Below are positions 61,176 to 64,000 of a DNA stretch of 64,000 bases, piece after piece. The DNA lies in assembly GCF_015706575.1 (NCBI RefSeq), contig NW_024037058.1, positions 15,149,547 through 15,213,546 on the forward strand. The letters run 5' to 3'. Within the stretch, counting starts at the first letter, position 1; each line of letters starts with the position of its first letter. The DNA is from Patiria miniata. Taxonomy: Eukaryota; Echinodermata; Asteroidea; Valvatida; Asterinidae. The notes under the pieces are model-generated. The model saw only the letters and a program-made list of their open reading frames with translations, was not told the DNA's origin and ran no database searches. A program made the translations under genes and the position numbers.

Positions 61176-61712
61176 CATAGCATGCTTGGAATAGTCCATA
61201 AATTTCATCACAATTTGGCCTGTAACATGGTATGCTCCGCTCTACTCAGCAACTCCACCAAGTTTGCTGCTAGTTTGCTAAATCTCTCAAACATCCAACA
61301 AAACTTCAAACAAGGAAAGCTTTACTTCAGTTGCATTTTTTTTTTAACTTGTGCTTTTATTATCTCTCCATCATGATTTTGATGTAATTTTAACAAGTTT
61401 GGAAAAAAAATCATTTGCCTTATTTACAATGATCACCAGATTGCTGATTTTTGCAGACTTTACATCAGTAATTGAATCCCTCATATTTAATACAATTTTC
61501 TTTTCAACGATCACTTGAAATTATCAATCCCATTTTTTCTATGATTGTGTAGAACATGGACATCCAAGGTTTTTGCAGCCACAACTTCTTTCACCACAAC
61601 TAAGAGACCCTTTCAACCACAATTGAGATGATATTTATAATAGTAGTATAGCGCCCTCTGTTGATGAATGATGGCAGTCAAAAGTGTACTTTAGTAATGA
61701 GACAGTTCAGTA
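61176..61712. other. AT-rich spacer, no gene seen
   Basis: No exon, RNA gene or bounded element recognised. Confidence 0.5.
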
Positions 61713-61858
61713 TAGACCTCGATGCGTAGCGGCCATCTTAGATGGCATCTTTCATTATTTCAATTCTGTAACAATGAATGCACAAAATATCCACTCATGC
61801 ATATCCCAGCAAAACAAAGGCATTGCCCTCTTAAGATGGCTGCTACGGATAAGGTCTA
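61713..61858. mobile_element. Small inverted-repeat element
   Basis: TAGACCTCGATGCGTAGCGG, CCATCTTAGA at the left and TCTTAAGATGG, CTGCTACGGATAAGGTCTA at the right are inverse. About 85 bases lie between. Confidence 0.55.
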
Positions 61859-63207
61859 TTCAAACTGCACATGCATACCAAGATTTCACACCTTTTTTCC
61901 CCCTCATGATAAACAATCTACTATATCATGCATGCAAGATTATAAATAGAATGCAACAATGACAATGAGGAACAGCCTTGTTGCGCAGTAAGTACAAAGT
62001 TAAAAAAAAAACCTTCTTGGATGCTTTAGATTTTTTTACAAAAAATTAAGATTGTAAATTTGATTTTCCATGTGCAGTTGGGACTTGGACTTCCCAATTC
62101 ACTTATGCAATCTGTTCGACTGTGTTTCAAGGGGAGGTGGATTTGGTTTTTATTAACAGTGGACTGACAAAAATATTCAGTCATCGTTGGACGAAACAAA
62201 CACTTGGAGGTAGCCAATGAGCCATGAAAGCTGCCCAGCCAACTTGCTAAAACCAGTAAGGATAGCAAATATGCAAATGAGTCAGACTCATACATATGCA
62301 TATAAAACAAACCAATCAGCATTACACAGTAAGACAACTCATGATCAACTAACAAACAATGCTAAATCAGATGATTTGACATTTCCCTAAAATACCCCCC
62401 CCCCCAATTTTACACAAAGCTTTGCTTAATGGCCTGATCCAAACTGTCACATTCACACCAAAAGAGGGCGCTATAAACCAATGACACTTTCTCTAATGTT
62501 TGGTCACATGTTACTGCAAAAGATTTTGGGTTTGTTCTCAGAATTATGCAGCATGACAAATTTCATTATTTTTTTTTAATCTAAATTTCCCTTTATATTT
62601 ATTCCAGTGTTCACACATGGATGTCGGCACAGACGATATATGGACAATCAACCAATACAACTTCTGACATCTCTGGACTGTTCAAACCTGAAAATTTGCA
62701 TATGAATGAGATGCTGATCACCATAATACATTAATGACCCCCCACAAACTTGTGCACATACAACCGGAGTGAATATCGTACATGCTGATACATTACTACT
62801 ATCAATTAGATTCCTTGCATAAAATATGACACAGTATTACAATTGAGGTCGGCATGCGTCTATCGGTTCTTGCCTTTGGCGTTGGCCAACTACTTGTGGT
62901 ATTAGACCGCTGCCAGCAAAAACAACAGACCTCATGCATAGTGCGCCCTCCTGTGGTCAGCTTTTATCATTTCAATTCAGTGACAATGAATGTACAATGC
63001 GCCTATACTCAAAGACTTGCCCCTCAGATGTGACGTCATTCAAAAACCGTCGTTCGTGCTACGCTGTCTTATAAAGACAGCAATGAGAAATTCCAAATGT
63101 TTGTTTAGAAACGGTGATTGCATACAGCACAATCTAAGCAAGCGAATGATTCATTTTACCATGAACAAAATTATAGACCATTCCGAGCGCGCCATCACTG
63201 TACACTG
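61859..63207. other. AT-rich spacer, no gene seen
   Basis: No gene recognised. The word CATTTCAATTCAGTGACAATGAATG near 62968 resembles ATTTCAATTCTGTAACAATGAATG inside the element at 61713, a trace of the same family. Confidence 0.45.
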
Positions 63208-63262
63208 AAGAGGCCCCCTTCAATGGCGAAAGCATTGTGCTAGCTATTGTACAAAGCAATTG
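63208..63262. repeat. Second copy of the CCTTCAATGG..GAAAGCATTGTGC repeat
   Basis: GAGGCCCCCTTCAATGGCGA, AAGCATTGTGCTAGC and TATTGTACAAAGC match 61047-61095. Confidence 0.55.
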
Positions 63263-63631
63263 CCCCGTGACAGGTTATCTGGAAAATACAGAGATATGCC
63301 AAGATCACACAAAAGTTGGGAGTGTGACAGTGTGTGCGGCAAAAGCCATCATAATGTATCCTGGGCTCAAGGCCCTGGGGATGAGGGTGTCTCTTTTGGT
63401 CAATGGCGTTGAGGGTTGTTTTTGCAACCATAACCAGAAACATGTTTGATTGGAACACCACTGTCGTCCATGCAGAACCACGCTGCGCGCTGCTAACGAT
63501 CTTTGCGCAGAACCGAAATTGCCAAAATGCTTAAACACCCCCCAAAACTAACTCCCAAAATGCATTTTTAGAACAATTAAGCATGAGGCATGAGATTACG
63601 ATTGCTGGCATGTGAGCGTGTGAATTGACTC

Positions 63632-63705
63632 TGAGGCGTTTGACACACCCTGGAGGCGTTTGACACACCCCGGAGGCGTGTACGCAACACACCCTGGAGG
63701 CACGA
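63632..63705. repeat. Short tandem repeat (GAGGCGTTTGACACACCCTG)
   Basis: Three to four copies of a roughly 22-base word, the last one degenerate. Confidence 0.7.
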
Positions 63706-64000
63706 CACTTGGTAGGTCTGAAAATAGCCGTCACAAAGCTTTCAACATTAAAGAGGGTCTCCATGATGATGTACAGCGATAACGTTATCGAATTGATCTA
63801 TACAGTTCTCAAAAAAGGGGTATGCCTGACACCCCTCCCACCCCCAGCCTTCATATAAAATAAATAACCATGTTTAAATTAAACCTCAAATTGCGAAATG
63901 CTACAGGCCTTTCCTTGAAAACCGCTTCCTGCAAAATGCAGTTCACATACGTTTAAAGATGCATGCATGTATTTTCTTTATGCACAAGTCATCAGGAGTT
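63706..64000. other. Right edge, no gene seen
   Basis: AT-rich DNA with no supportable feature. Confidence 0.4.

Noticed and set aside
61684..61962. Open frames over the 61.7-62 kb inverted repeat
   Set aside because: They follow the arms of a small inverted-repeat element and have no family likeness.
63237..63538. Overlapping frames on both strands near the right edge
   Set aside because: No recognisable domain or splice structure. Part overlaps the CCTTCAATGG repeat.

Overview
The window is animal nuclear DNA. It has genes split by GT-AG introns, strongly conserved metazoan proteins, tRNA-derived SINEs, many MITE-like inverted repeats and a cluster of intronless rhodopsin-class GPCR genes. 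The protein sequences, the frequent ACATGTAC and ACCGGTA words, the poly-G-bearing MITEs and the tandem single-exon GPCRs suggest a marine invertebrate deuterostome, most likely an echinoderm. That taxonomic call is inference.

Layout. (1) Bases 1-16.3 kb hold a tandem segmental duplication of about 5.3 kb per unit: units A, B, a more diverged C, and a degenerate fourth unit D. Units A, B and C each carry one intact intronless class-A GPCR gene (+ strand), a 145-bp repeat rich in TGACGTCA (CRE) sites and an 18-bp minisatellite. A and B also carry an identical truncated GPCR 5' remnant. (2) At 18.6-23.8 kb on the - strand are the first five coding exons (292 codons) of GTF3C1, the largest TFIIIC subunit. 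The rest of that gene is not found between 18.6 kb and the left edge, so the GPCR array may sit in a large GTF3C1 intron, or the gene may be broken. (3) At 23.8-28.2 kb is an intergenic stretch built largely of nested inverted-repeat elements. (4) At 28.2-45.5 kb on the + strand is a complete dynamin-1-like/Drp1 gene (DNM1L), with 17 constitutive coding exons (730 aa) plus a 27-nt in-frame cassette exon at the place of the mammalian GTPase-domain A-insert. (5) At 45.5-52.8 kb lies the convergent intergenic region between DNM1L and UBE2N. (6) At 52.8-60.0 kb on the - strand is a complete five-exon UBE2N/Ubc13 gene (151 aa). (7) At 60.0-64 kb is a possible bidirectional promoter with a candidate divergent first exon (+), followed by repeats.

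The three conserved genes are housekeeping genes with unrelated jobs: Pol III initiation, mitochondrial/peroxisomal fission and K63-ubiquitin chain synthesis. Nothing suggests an operon-like relation. Introns and intergenic DNA carry several mobile elements whose boundaries can be read directly: a 2.1-kb hAT-type element with an 8-bp target duplication, a 755-bp near-perfect foldback with a 9-bp target duplication, a TA-flanked inverted-repeat element, three loci of a foldback-like family made of short ACAAGTCA repeats, and several tRNA-derived SINEs. No CRISPR array, rRNA, transposase gene or viral gene was recognised. Exon boundaries come from reading splice consensus, phase and remembered human orthologues. 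No search was run.
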